Below, in pieces: positions 33,455 through 40,708 of a DNA stretch of 40,708 nt. This stretch comes from Bacteroidales bacterium (GTDB lineage Bacteria > Bacteroidota > Bacteroidia > Bacteroidales > UBA932). The stretch spans positions 1 to 40,708 of the forward strand of contig JAGCUV010000008.1 of NCBI GenBank assembly GCA_017962705.1, read 5' to 3'. Each line of letters opens with the position of its first letter. The first letter of the stretch is position 1. A program made the position numbers and the translations under genes. Below the pieces are notes generated by a model that was given only the letters and a program-made list of their open reading frames with translations, was not told the DNA's origin and searched no databases.

Positions 33455-36400
33455 ATGAAAAACAATCTATTCATCGACAGATATGTGATGGCGTGCGCCA
33501 TCGCCATTGTCATCGCGCTGGTGGGGTTCATCTGTATGTCAACCCTTCCGGTCGAACAATATCCCGACATCGCGCCTCCGATGGTGCGTGTCTCGACCAA
33601 CTATACCGGCGCGGATGCCAATACCATTATGAAATCGGTCGTCCAGCCGCTGGAGGAGAACATCAACGGCGTGCCGGGGATGACGTATATTACCGGCTCG
33701 GCCTCGGCTTCCGGCGAAGTGTCCATCCAGGTATATTTCAATCAAGGGACGGATCCGGACATCGCCGCCGTCAATGTCCAGAACCGCGTCAGCCGCGCGA
33801 CGGCCCTGCTTCCGGCCGAAGTGACCAAGGTGGGTGTGCAGGTGATGAAGCAGCAGAACAACATCCTGCATATCGGCTCGCTCAAGAGCGTCGATGGCAG
33901 GTATGATTCCGACTTTATCGCCAACTACATCGACATCAACATCAAGCCCCGTCTGATGCGTATCTCCGGTGTCGGTGACGTGATGTCCCTGGGTAATACC
34001 TATGCGTTGCGCATCTGGATGAAGCCCGATGTGATGGCGCAGTATGGTCTGGATCCTACCGACGTGTTCGCCGCCATCGGCGGGCAGAGTTTCGTCGCCG
34101 CGACCGGTTCACTGGGCGAGCAGAGCGACAATGCCTACCAGTACTCGATGGAATACAAAGGTACGCTCAAGACCATCGAAGAGTTCAATGACATCGTGCT
34201 TCGTACCAGTGACGGCGGCCACCTGCTGCATCTGGGGGATGTGGCGGATGTGGAAATCGGTGCGGTCAGTTACAACTTCAATTCCAGCATCGACGGTAAA
34301 CCGGGTACGCTTTATATGGTGTTCCAGGCTCCCGGCGCCAATGCCACGGAGGTCAACGCCCGCATCAAGCAACTTTATGAGGACCTGAAGCCCTCGATGC
34401 CCGCCGACTTGGAATTCGAGATTCTCCAGACCTCCGACGACTTCTTGTTCGCCGCTATCCACAATGTGGTGGAGACGCTCATCATCGCCATCCTGCTGGT
34501 GATTCTGGTGGTGTATTTCTTCCTCCAGAGTTTCAAGGCGACGCTGATTCCTTCCCTGTCCATCATCGTTTCGTTGATGGGAACTTTCGCCATCGTCACC
34601 GTCGCAGGCTTTTCGCTGAATATCCTCACGCTCTTTGCTCTGGTGCTGGCCATCGGAACGGTGGTGGATGACGCCATCGTCGTGGTCGAGGCTGTGATGG
34701 CCAAGATGGAAAGCGGCATCACCGATGCCAAACGCGCGACCCGGGAGGCGATGAGCGAGGTGTCGGTCGCCGTCATTTCCTGTACGCTGGTCTTTATGGC
34801 CGTTTTTATCCCGGTCGCCTTTATGCCGGGAACCTCCGGTTCGTTCTTTACGCAGTTCGGTGTCACGCTGGCCTCGGCCGTCGGTCTGTCCTGCGTCTGC
34901 GCCCTGACGCTCTGTCCCGCCCTCTGCGCCATTCTGATGCGTTACTCAGAAGGTGAGGGGAATAAGAAAAGCCTGAACTATTATGTCAAAAAGGCTTATA
35001 CCGCCAGTTACAACGCCATTCTGGGAAAATACAAGAAGAGCGTCAGCGGGTTTATCAAGCGTCCCGTCCTGTCCGGCGCTCTCCTGGTCGCGGCGGCTGT
35101 CCTGCTGGTCTTTTTTATGCGCAATCTGCCCGGCGGACTTGTACCGCAGGAAGACCAGGGTGTCTTCTTTGTCGAGGTCCGCGCTCCGGAGGGAAGCACG
35201 CTCCACGAGACGGACAAGATCGTGAAGAAGATTGAGGAGAAAATCAAGAAAATTCCCGAGTTGGAAAGTTATGCCGCCGTCAGCGGCTACGGTATGATTG
35301 CCAACAGTTCAGCCAGTTGCTATGCAACGCTGATCGTCCGTTTGAAAAACTGGAACGACCGGCCCGGGATGAACCACAACATTGAACTGGTATATACCCG
35401 TTTCGCGATGGATTGTATGGAAATCAAGAATGCGACGGTCATTCCCTTCCAGATGCCGCAGGTGCCGGGCTACGGTACAAGCAGCAGCGTGAGTCTCGTG
35501 TTGCAGGATACCAAAGACCGTCCGATGTCGGAGTTCAACGAGGACGCCACCCGTTTCCTGACCAAGTTGAACGAGCGTCCGGAAATTATGATGGGCCTGT
35601 CCACTTATTCCGAGCGCTTCCCGAAATATCAGGTCAGTGTCGATGCGACCCAGTGCGACCGTTCCGGCGTCTCTCCGGCGGATGTACTCAATACCCTCGG
35701 TGCCTATTGCGGCGCCTCGTATGTAGGCAATTACAACCAGTTCGGCAAGGTCTATCGTATTATGGCCAACGCCTCTCCCGAGTACAGGCTCGACCCTTCG
35801 TCGCTCAACAATATTTTTGTCCGGGTCCGCGGAGGCAAAATGTCGCCGATTTCGCAGTTTGTTTCCCTGAAAGAAGTCGTGGGCTCCGCATCCGTCGAGC
35901 ATTTCAACCTCTTCCAGAGCATTACTTGCAGCATTATGACTGCAGGCGGTTTTTCGGAGGGTGACGCGCACAAAGCCATCGCGGAAGTCTTCAAGGAGAC
36001 GATGCCGTCCGGCTACAGTTACGAGTATAGCGGAATGTCCCGGGAGGTGGAGGAGACCAGCGGTTCCAATGCTACGGCGCTCATTTATTTGATCTGCGCC
36101 ATTCTCATCTACTTGATTCTGGCTTCGCTGTACAATTCCTGGTTTACGCCCTGGGCGGTGCTACTCAGCCTTCCTTTCGGCCTGATGGGCTCGTTCGGAG
36201 CCACCTGGGCTGCTGCGGCGCTGATGTTGCCGGGAATGGAGAACAACATTTATTTGCAGACGGGTGTCATTATGCTGATCGGTTTGCTGGCCAAGACCGC
36301 CATCCTGATTACGGAGTACGCTTCCGAGCGCCGTGCGCAGGGAATGAGCATCCGGGATGCCGCCTTTGCGGCTTGCGAGGAGCGTCTGCGTCCGATTCTG

Positions 36401-36610
36401 ATGACGGTCGTCACGATGATTGCCGGTATGATTCCGCTGATTATCGCGGGCGGCGCCGGTGCCAACGGCAACCGCGCTTTGGCGTTGGGAGTCACCGCCG
36501 GTATGGCCGTGGGTACGCTCGCCTTGTTGTTCGTTGTTCCCGCTTTCTTCATCGTGTTCCAGAAACTGCACGAGCGGTTCCAGGGGGAAGTGAAAAAAGA
36601 GACTGTATGA
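33455..36610 (+). CDS. RND multidrug efflux pump, HAE1/AcrB-like
   Basis: This 1051-residue inner-membrane pump has the standard start LFIDRYVMACAIAIVIALVG and PVEQYPDIAPP. The proton-relay pair Asp405-Asp406 lies in TVVDDAIVVVEAVMA, and Lys947 lies in LLAKTAILITEYA, matching the AcrB Asp407/408 and Lys940 positions. Length and layout (two six-helix halves with large periplasmic loops) are normal for HAE1 pumps, so proton-driven export of hydrophobic or amphiphilic drugs is expected. The substrate range cannot be read from sequence. It overlaps the outer-membrane gene by 4 bp. Confidence 0.96.
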   Translation: MKNNLFIDRYVMACAIAIVIALVGFICMSTLPVEQYPDIAPPMVRVSTNYTGADANTIMKSVVQPLEENINGVPGMTYITGSASASGEVSIQVYFNQGTDPDIAAVNVQNRVSRATALLPAEVTKVGVQVMKQQNNILHIGSLKSVDGRYDSDFIANYIDINIKPRLMRISGVGDVMSLGNTYALRIWMKPDVMAQYGLDPTDVFAAIGGQSFVAATGSLGEQSDNAYQYSMEYKGTLKTIEEFNDIVLRTSDGGHLLHLGDVADVEIGAVSYNFNSSIDGKPGTLYMVFQAPGANATEVNARIKQLYEDLKPSMPADLEFEILQTSDDFLFAAIHNVVETLIIAILLVILVVYFFLQSFKATLIPSLSIIVSLMGTFAIVTVAGFSLNILTLFALVLAIGTVVDDAIVVVEAVMAKMESGITDAKRATREAMSEVSVAVISCTLVFMAVFIPVAFMPGTSGSFFTQFGVTLASAVGLSCVCALTLCPALCAILMRYSEGEGNKKSLNYYVKKAYTASYNAILGKYKKSVSGFIKRPVLSGALLVAAAVLLVFFMRNLPGGLVPQEDQGVFFVEVRAPEGSTLHETDKIVKKIEEKIKKIPELESYAAVSGYGMIANSSASCYATLIVRLKNWNDRPGMNHNIELVYTRFAMDCMEIKNATVIPFQMPQVPGYGTSSSVSLVLQDTKDRPMSEFNEDATRFLTKLNERPEIMMGLSTYSERFPKYQVSVDATQCDRSGVSPADVLNTLGAYCGASYVGNYNQFGKVYRIMANASPEYRLDPSSLNNIFVRVRGGKMSPISQFVSLKEVVGSASVEHFNLFQSITCSIMTAGGFSEGDAHKAIAEVFKETMPSGYSYEYSGMSREVEETSGSNATALIYLICAILIYLILASLYNSWFTPWAVLLSLPFGLMGSFGATWAAAALMLPGMENNIYLQTGVIMLIGLLAKTAILITEYASERRAQGMSIRDAAFAACEERLRPILMTVVTMIAGMIPLIIAGGAGANGNRALALGVTAGMAVGTLALLFVVPAFFIVFQKLHERFQGEVKKETV

Positions 36611-37980
36611 TTATGAATACCAAAAATATGCTCGCTGCCGCCATCGTGGGCTTACTGCTCACGAGTTGCGGCATTTACAATAAGTACGAGTCGAAAGGAA
36701 CGGCGCCCGCCGACGCTTTCGGAACGGATGTGGCGTTGGGAGGCGAAAACTCTCTGGCGGATATCTCCTGGCGGGAGTTCTTTGCCGACCCGATGCTGCA
36801 AGATCTCATCGACACGGCGCTGGTGCGCAACACCGACTTGAAATCCGCCCGTCTGGCGATTGAGAAATCGGAGGCTTCGCTCAAGGCGGCCCGGCTGGGT
36901 TACCTGCCGTCCTTCAGTTTCGCCCCGCAAGGCGGAGTCGGCAGTTTCAACGGGAGCCCCGCTTCCTGGACCTACAGCCTTCCGCTGCAAATGTCCTGGG
37001 ATATCGAAATTTTCGGCAACATCACGACGCAGAAGCGCAAGGCCGAAGCCCTGATGATGCAGGCCCGCCATCGCGAAGAGAGCGTGCGTGCGAACCTCAT
37101 CAGCACGGTGGCCCAGCAGTATATGATGTTGCAGATCCTTGACCGCCAGCTTGAAATCCTGATGATGACGGACAGCCTTTGGAATGCCTCCCTTGAGACG
37201 CAGAAGGCGTTGTGGGAGAACGGCAAGACTTACTCCACGGCCGTCAATCAGATGGAATCCTCTTATTTGAATGTAAAATCCCAGATTGTGGATGTGCGCC
37301 GCAATATCCGGAGTGTGGAGAATTCCCTTTGCCGCCTGCTGGCCCGGTCTTCCCAGCCCGTCCGGCGCGCCCAATGGGGGAGTTTCGTGCTTCCGGACAA
37401 CATCGCCTGCGGCGTGCCGGCCGGGATGCTCCAGCGTCGCCTCGACATCCGCATTGCCGACTTCGTGATGGCCGAGGCGTTCTACAACACGCAGGAAGCC
37501 CGTCAGGCCTTCTATCCCAAGCTTTCCCTTTCCGGATTGGTCGGTTGGACCAACAATGCGGGCGGCGTCATCTTCAACCCCGGGGCTTTGCTGCTGAATG
37601 CGGCAGCTTCCCTGATGCAACCCATCTTCGCCCGAGGCAAAATCATCGCCAATAAGAAGATTGCCTCGCTCAACGAGGAGGATATGAAGCAGAAGTATGT
37701 GCAGACGGTCATCAATGCCGGCAACCAGGTGAACGAGGCCCTGGCAGACTACCAGACCGCCCTTGAAAAACACGCGTTTTACCATCGTCAGGTGGAGGTG
37801 TTGCAAGAGGCGTACACCGGCACGCACGCTTTGATGGAAAGCGGCAAGGCCAGTTACATTGAAGTGCTCACCGCGCAGGAGACCTACTTGAACGCACAAC
37901 TGGGCGAGGCGATGAATATGTACAAAGGCGCGCAGGCTGTGATCGCCCTGTACATCGCGCTCGGAGGGTCGACCAACTAA
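36607..37980 (+). CDS. Outer-membrane efflux lipoprotein (OprM/NodT-like)
   Basis: The start at 36607 (ATGA overlap with the pump stop) gives 457 residues with lipobox LLTSC (Cys21). A second ATG at 36613 is also possible. Family marks are ISWREFFADPMLQDLIDTAL, the NTDLKSARLAIEKSEASLKAAR helix, SWDIEIFGNI, and the repeat-half motif EARQAFYPKLSLSG with QPIFARGKI. It forms the trimeric exit channel of the tripartite pump. Confidence 0.95.
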   Translation: MIMNTKNMLAAAIVGLLLTSCGIYNKYESKGTAPADAFGTDVALGGENSLADISWREFFADPMLQDLIDTALVRNTDLKSARLAIEKSEASLKAARLGYLPSFSFAPQGGVGSFNGSPASWTYSLPLQMSWDIEIFGNITTQKRKAEALMMQARHREESVRANLISTVAQQYMMLQILDRQLEILMMTDSLWNASLETQKALWENGKTYSTAVNQMESSYLNVKSQIVDVRRNIRSVENSLCRLLARSSQPVRRAQWGSFVLPDNIACGVPAGMLQRRLDIRIADFVMAEAFYNTQEARQAFYPKLSLSGLVGWTNNAGGVIFNPGALLLNAAASLMQPIFARGKIIANKKIASLNEEDMKQKYVQTVINAGNQVNEALADYQTALEKHAFYHRQVEVLQEAYTGTHALMESGKASYIEVLTAQETYLNAQLGEAMNMYKGAQAVIALYIALGGSTN

Positions 37981-37982
37981 TT

Positions 37983-38013
37983 TTGATATTTCGAAAAAAA
38001 GAGTGTACCTTTG
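37983..38013 (+). promoter_or_regulatory. Promoter of sdhC-cmk-ispH-efp
   Basis: TTG (37983-37985), 20 bases, then TACCTTTG (38006-38013) fits the Bacteroidetes consensus exactly. It lies over the TTG at 38011 that could otherwise be taken as an early start for sdhC, which supports the ATG at 38032. Confidence 0.7.
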
Positions 38014-38031
38014 TCTGCTAAAATAAACGTT

Positions 38032-38724
38032 ATGGCGACTATTTTTGTATCTTCGATTGGGAAAAAGCTTATCCAGAGCATTTCCGGCGCGTTTTTGATT
38101 CTGTTTTTGCTCCTTCACGGGACGATTAACTTTTTCTCGGTGATTGACTCTTTCACCGGAAAATTCGGTGCTCCCGACGGTTTGTACCAGATGGGTTGTG
38201 ATTTTATGGCCCTCCCCATCGTGACCATTATGACGCCCGTGCTGGCGCTGGGTTTTGTGGTCCACATCCTCTGGGGACTCTGGCTCTCTTACGGCAACAT
38301 CAAGGCCCGCGGCGGTCTCAAACGTTATGAAGTGTCCAGCAAGGCCAAGACGGACAGCTGGTCCTCCAAGAATATGCTGGTGCTCGGCCTGCTTGTGCTG
38401 CTGGGCCTTGCCTGCCACCTCTCTGATTTCTGGGCCAAGATGCAGTTGCAGGAGTTCCTGGGCCGCGAAGCGGAAAATCCCTACGAACTGCTCACGGGGA
38501 CCTTTGGCCGCTGGTGGCTGCTGCTCCTCTATCTGCTGTGGTTCGCCGTCATCTGTCTGCATCTCAATCACGGATTCTGGAGTATGTTCCAGACCGTTGG
38601 CTGGAACAATATGATTTGGCTCAAACGACTCAAGGTCATCGGTACCGTCGTGGCCAGCCTCATCATCTTCCTTTTTGTGGCTACCGCCTGCAACGCCTAT
38701 CTTCAGGCTCATCTGTGGATTTAG
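38032..38724 (+). CDS. sdhC: Succinate dehydrogenase/fumarate reductase cytochrome b subunit (b558 family)
   Basis: This 230-residue protein of about five membrane helices begins MATIFVSSIGKKLIQSISG, as in Bacteroidetes b558-type SdhC/FrdC. Candidate haem-ligand histidines lie in LLLHGTIN, GFVVHILWG, LACHLSDFW and CLHLNHGFW. It anchors the flavoprotein and iron-sulfur subunits and passes electrons between succinate/fumarate and quinone. In most relatives sdhA and sdhB follow directly; here cmk follows with a 10-bp overlap and no sdhA or sdhB is in view. The frame is intact and the promoter is good. Confidence 0.92.
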   Translation: MATIFVSSIGKKLIQSISGAFLILFLLLHGTINFFSVIDSFTGKFGAPDGLYQMGCDFMALPIVTIMTPVLALGFVVHILWGLWLSYGNIKARGGLKRYEVSSKAKTDSWSSKNMLVLGLLVLLGLACHLSDFWAKMQLQEFLGREAENPYELLTGTFGRWWLLLLYLLWFAVICLHLNHGFWSMFQTVGWNNMIWLKRLKVIGTVVASLIIFLFVATACNAYLQAHLWI

Positions 38725-39410
38725 ATATCCAAGATATCATCATAGCCATCGACGGCTATTCTTCGACCGGAAAAAGTTCGTTTGCCAAACTGATTGCCAA
38801 GGAATTGGGTTTCCTTTACTTGGATTCTGGCGCTTTGTACCGGGGCGTTACCTTGCTTGTGCTGGAACGTGGCTGGAACCATAAGGGCGAAATCGATACC
38901 GATGCGCTCTTTCCCGCCCTTGCGGAGCTGGACCTTCATTTCGAGCACAATGCGGAAGGGACCAAAACCTATATGGGCTCCCGATGCATTGAGGGTCGGA
39001 TCCGTTCGATGAAAGTCTCTTCCCTGGTCAGCGTGGTGGCAGCCATACCCGAGGTTCGTCGGTATGTGGACCAACGCTTGCATGAATTAGCGAAAAACCG
39101 TCGCGTGGTGATGGACGGCCGGGATATCGGAACGACCGTTTTCCCGGATGCCGAACTGAAAATCTTTATGACGGCGGACAAGAAGGTCCGGGCGCAGCGG
39201 CGGATGGATGAACTCATTGCCAAAGGAGAAAACGTGGAATTCCAGGAGATTCTGGACAATCTTGAGCAGCGCGACTACATCGATTCCCACCGTACCGCCT
39301 CTCCGCTCCGCCAGGCGCCTGACGCCATTGTACTGGACAACACGAATTTGACTTTCGAGCAGCAGATGGACTGGCTGAAAGGAATCCTCCAAGCTCGTTT
39401 CTCCCGATGA
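38715..39410 (+). CDS. cmk: Cytidylate kinase, GTG start
   Basis: The protein is 231 residues if the GTG at 38715 is the start. That codon gives the usual short lead before the P-loop IDGYSSTGKSSFAK, and no ATG lies between it and the residues deep inside sdhC. Other marks are YLDSGALYRGVTLLVL, RRVVMDGRDIGTTVFPDAEL and QRDYIDSHRTASPLRQAPDA. It phosphorylates CMP and dCMP. It overlaps sdhC by 10 bp and ispH by 4 bp. Confidence 0.93.
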   Translation: MDLDIQDIIIAIDGYSSTGKSSFAKLIAKELGFLYLDSGALYRGVTLLVLERGWNHKGEIDTDALFPALAELDLHFEHNAEGTKTYMGSRCIEGRIRSMKVSSLVSVVAAIPEVRRYVDQRLHELAKNRRVVMDGRDIGTTVFPDAELKIFMTADKKVRAQRRMDELIAKGENVEFQEILDNLEQRDYIDSHRTASPLRQAPDAIVLDNTNLTFEQQMDWLKGILQARFSR

Positions 39411-40312
39411 AATTGACGGTGGATATCGACCCCTCGTCCGGTTTTTGCGCCGGTGTCATCAAGGCGATTTCCACCGCTGAACAATATCTTTCTACGCACG
39501 AAAAGCTCTATTCGCTGGGCGCCGTCGTCCACAACGACGAGGAACTGGCCCGTCTGGGCGCGATGGGACTTCAACGCATCGACCGGCTTGCCGACTTGTC
39601 TACCGAAAGCCCCTCCGCTCTTGGTCGCGAGTCTTTCCCCGTTCCTCCCGTTTTGATCCGCGCCCACGGAGAGCCCCCGCAGACCTACCGCGAAGCCGCC
39701 TCCGCCGGCATCCCGCTTATCGACTGCACCTGTCCCGTAGTGATTCGACTGCAGAAAAGCATACGAGAGGCTTGGGAGCGGCTCGCGCCCAAAGGAGGGA
39801 CGTTGCTGATTTTCGGAAAGAAAGGACACGCAGAAGTGCTGGGGCTGCTCGGTCAGACCGACGGAAAGGCCTTGATTGTCGAAAATCCGCAGCAGTTGGA
39901 CGCGTTGGACCTGCCACTTGGAGGGGAGGTGGAAATCTTTTCCCAGACCACCAAAAGCCCGGTCGAGTATGAGGCTGTCTGCCGGAAATTGCGAGAAAGG
40001 GTGGGAGAAAGCCGTCTGACCGTGCACGATACCATTTGCAAACAAGTGTCTTCGCGTCATAAATCGCTTGCGGACTTTGCTATTTCACACGATATTATTA
40101 TCTTTGTGTCCGGAAAATCCTCTTCCAACGGGAAGGTCCTTTTCGACCTGTGTCGTTCATACAATCCCCGGAGTTATGCCCTTTCGTCCGGCAGTGGCCT
40201 GCAGGCAAGCTGGTTCCGCGAGGGAGACCGCGTGGGAGTGTGCGGGGCGACGTCCACCCCCAAATGGTTGTTGGAGAGTATTAAAAATGAGATTTTAACT
40301 AATAATTATTAA
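39407..40312 (+). CDS. ispH: 4-Hydroxy-3-methylbut-2-enyl diphosphate reductase
   Basis: This 301-residue cytoplasmic iron-sulfur enzyme carries out the last step of the MEP isoprenoid pathway, giving IPP and DMAPP. The three cluster cysteines are present: Cys14 (GFCAGV), Cys107 or Cys109 (DCTCPVV) and Cys279 (GVCGATSTPKW). RAHGEPP, GKKGHAEVLGL and SSSNGKVL match the substrate-site segments. It overlaps cmk by ATGA and is followed 4 bp later by efp. Confidence 0.95.
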   Translation: MKLTVDIDPSSGFCAGVIKAISTAEQYLSTHEKLYSLGAVVHNDEELARLGAMGLQRIDRLADLSTESPSALGRESFPVPPVLIRAHGEPPQTYREAASAGIPLIDCTCPVVIRLQKSIREAWERLAPKGGTLLIFGKKGHAEVLGLLGQTDGKALIVENPQQLDALDLPLGGEVEIFSQTTKSPVEYEAVCRKLRERVGESRLTVHDTICKQVSSRHKSLADFAISHDIIIFVSGKSSSNGKVLFDLCRSYNPRSYALSSGSGLQASWFREGDRVGVCGATSTPKWLLESIKNEILTNNY

Positions 40313-40316
40313 TTAT

Positions 40317-40708
40317 ATGGCAACAACAGCTGATTTCAAAAACGGACTTTTCCTGAATTACAATGGCAAACCCTGCTCGATTGTGTGGTTCCAGCACGTC
40401 AAACCCGGCAAGGGCCCTGCCTTCGTCAAGACCAAACTCCGCAACCTGGAGAACGGCCGTATCCTGGAGAATACCTTTACGGCCGGTGCGAAAATCGATG
40501 TGATCACCGTCGAGCGTCGTCCCTACCAGTTCCTCTACAAGGATGAGGACGGGTTCAACTTCATGCACGAAGAGACCTACGAGCAGATTAACCTCGGTAC
40601 CGATGTTGTGGAGAACGCGGACCTGATGAAAGAAGGCCAGCATGTGGAAATGATGTTCTGGGTAGACGGCGAGGAGGAGAAATGCCTGACCTGCGAGCTT
40701 CCCACTTA
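40317..40708 (+). CDS. efp: Elongation factor P, N-terminal part, cut by window edge
   Basis: An ATG at 40317 opens a frame that runs off the right end (130 codons seen). It encodes MATTADFKNGLFL, the loop KPGKGPAFVKTKLRNL with the tip lysine typical of EF-P, RILENTFTAGAKID, YLYKD-like FLYKDEDGFNFMHEETYEQ and the start of the OB domain. EF-P relieves ribosome stalling at polyproline stretches. The FN3 lipoprotein at 14915 in this same window carries an eight-proline run that would be expected to need it. Confidence 0.95.
   Translation, partial: MATTADFKNGLFLNYNGKPCSIVWFQHVKPGKGPAFVKTKLRNLENGRILENTFTAGAKIDVITVERRPYQFLYKDEDGFNFMHEETYEQINLGTDVVENADLMKEGQHVEMMFWVDGEEEKCLTCELPT

Noticed and set aside
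36373..36606. Long N-terminal extension of the efflux channel protein
   Set aside because: It would lie inside the pump gene and destroy the lipoprotein signal; the start at 36607 fits the ATGA overlap.
38011..38031. TTG as an upstream start for sdhC
   Set aside because: It forms part of the -7 promoter box. The ATG at 38032 gives the family's usual N-terminus.
36652..38712. 686-codon open frame on the minus strand across the efflux channel and sdhC genes
   Set aside because: It spans two confidently identified genes and an intergenic promoter on the other strand. The translation is low-complexity and matches no family.
1..40708. CRISPR arrays, tRNA/rRNA genes, insertion sequences
   Set aside because: No regularly spaced repeats, cloverleaf-like segments or transposase motifs were seen by eye; a short RNA gene could still be missed.

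Overview
The window is a contiguous piece of a Bacteroidota (Bacteroidales) chromosome of roughly 55% GC. The evidence is a SusC/SusD pair, many SPII lipoproteins with a Cys at about residue 19, fimbrillin-like proteins, a single-subunit b558-type SdhC, and repeated matches to the Bacteroidetes promoter form TTG-N19/20-TAnnTTTG. Family-level placement (for example Rikenellaceae-like) would be a guess. No rRNA, tRNA, CRISPR array or insertion sequence was seen.

Layout. 1-478 (-) is the start of an AAA/DUF4143-type ATPase that runs off the left edge; its promoter lies beside an 18-bp direct repeat. 550-2984 (-) holds an AraC-type regulator and a double-domain SGNH esterase. Divergent from them, 3111-26891 (+) reads as one nearly gapless polysaccharide-utilisation operon. 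Its order is: fimbrillin-heparinase lipoprotein, two small paralogous peptides, fimbrillin lipoprotein, short SusC-like receptor, full SusC, SusD, FN3 lipoprotein, WbsX/GH99-like enzyme, periplasmic heparinase II/III protein, metallophosphoesterase, propeller-GH88-propeller giant, GH3, and a DAACS-type symporter. Neighbouring genes overlap by 1-11 bp or are at most 18 bp apart.

26978-29646 (+) encodes a glycerol-1-phosphate dehydrogenase and a GlpT/UhpC-type antiporter. 29685-31021 (-) is a Panacea (DUF4065) antitoxin with a GNAT-like toxin candidate. 31096-31437 is a scar of two broken genes: the 3' end of an alpha/beta hydrolase and the 3' end of a second DAACS symporter.

From 31453 the content is housekeeping: pyrH (-), an RND efflux operon (32338-37980), then sdhC-cmk-ispH-efp (38032 to the right edge).

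How the genes work together (inference). The two heparinase II/III-type proteins and the GH88 domain point to a uronic-acid polysaccharide, cut by elimination and then by hydrolysis of the unsaturated uronyl end. No sulfatase is present, so a non-sulfated or esterified substrate is more likely than heavily sulfated heparin. The SGNH protein could remove acyl groups. The phosphoesterase, GlpT-like antiporter and G1P dehydrogenase could together handle a phosphoglycerol substituent. The most unusual signals are the pair of 47/52-residue peptides with a conserved C-terminal motif that seems to recur at the end of the FN3 lipoprotein, and the propeller-GH88-propeller fusion.
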